Positions 63,971 to 64,000 of a stretch of 64,000 nucleotides of DNA are shown here, one piece after another. The notes beneath the pieces were generated by a model that was not told where the DNA came from, did no database searches, and was given only the letters and a program-made list of their open reading frames with translations. Both the position numbers and the translations under genes were made by a program. Each line of letters begins with the position of its first letter. Positions within the stretch are counted from its first letter, which is position 1. The stretch is from Brevibacterium sp. CBA3109 (lineage in GTDB: Bacteria; Actinomycetota; Actinomycetes; Actinomycetales; Brevibacteriaceae), in the NCBI RefSeq assembly GCF_040256645.1, contig NZ_CP158281.1, forward strand, positions 1,674,001-1,738,000, read 5' to 3'.

Positions 63971-64000
63971 GTGACCATTCTGAGCAGGGATCTGAATGAA
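63971..64000 (+). CDS. Possible start of a rightward gene (cut by window edge)
   Basis: A GTG at 63971 opens ten codons (VTILSRDLNE) to the window edge, with GAGGGATGG about 10 nt upstream. It is divergent from pepA. Too short to assign. Confidence 0.2.
   Translation, partial: MTILSRDLNE

Noticed and set aside
1-64000. CRISPR arrays, insertion sequences, prophage or integrative elements
   Set aside because: No regularly spaced repeats, transposase, integrase or attachment-site duplication was seen next to any of the four tRNA genes.

Overview
The window comes from a high-GC Gram-positive bacterium, most likely a Micrococcales actinobacterium close to Brevibacterium (the genus is an inference). 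Supporting markers are mycothione reductase, the actinobacterial families DUF3145, DUF3052 and DUF4191, the fasR-fabD-fabH-acpP-fabF locus beside a single-chain AceE, the glnA2-glnE/glnA1 neighbourhood, polyphosphate glucokinase, and a type A RNase P RNA. Everything looks like chromosomal housekeeping DNA. I see no insertion sequence, prophage, integrase or CRISPR array.

Layout: 1-6.2 kb is a molybdenum block. It has moaA leftward and moeA-moaC-moaE-(HTH/Mop protein)-modA-modBC rightward, with ModB and ModC fused in one polypeptide. 6.2-16 kb carries an acyl-CoA ligase, a GNAT protein, GluQRS, a DMT exporter plus GT4 glycosyltransferase, tRNA-Asn, a luciferase-like oxidoreductase, an MFS exporter and an unusual degenerate EAL-DICT protein. 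16-26 kb holds a CAT-anticodon tRNA, DUF3145 and, leftward, aceE, fasR and the FAS-II core, which together take pyruvate through acetyl-CoA to fatty acids. 26-35 kb is a mixed region: peroxiredoxin, HIT protein, a trans-sulfuration enzyme with a divergent Lrp regulator, two divergent cupins, a patatin, tRNA-Pro/TetR, tRNA-Val and a nucleobase permease. 35-44 kb has bioB, another CoA ligase, a Nif3 protein with a zinc-ribbon coiled-coil partner, yaaA, rnpB, ppgK and map. 44-54 kb covers alanine dehydrogenase and nitrogen assimilation (glnA2, glnE, glnA1) with mtr between. 54-64 kb is a lipoate/2-oxoacid block (lipA, lipB, the lipoyl E2 and lpdA) with a pseudokinase-like membrane protein inside it, ending in pepA.

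Connections: AceE, the lipoyl E2 and Lpd would form the pyruvate (or shared pyruvate/2-oxoglutarate) dehydrogenase, and LipB/LipA would install its lipoyl groups. The FAS-II genes use its acetyl-CoA and can feed octanoyl-ACP to LipB. GlnE adenylylates GlnA1.

I did not find a clear-cut new system. The best candidates for a second look are the catalytically degenerate EAL-DICT protein, the pseudokinase-like protein in the lipoate block, the divergent cupin/DUF2249 pair, the ModBC fusion with a stand-alone Mop regulator, and a biotin-type operator in front of an isolated bioB.
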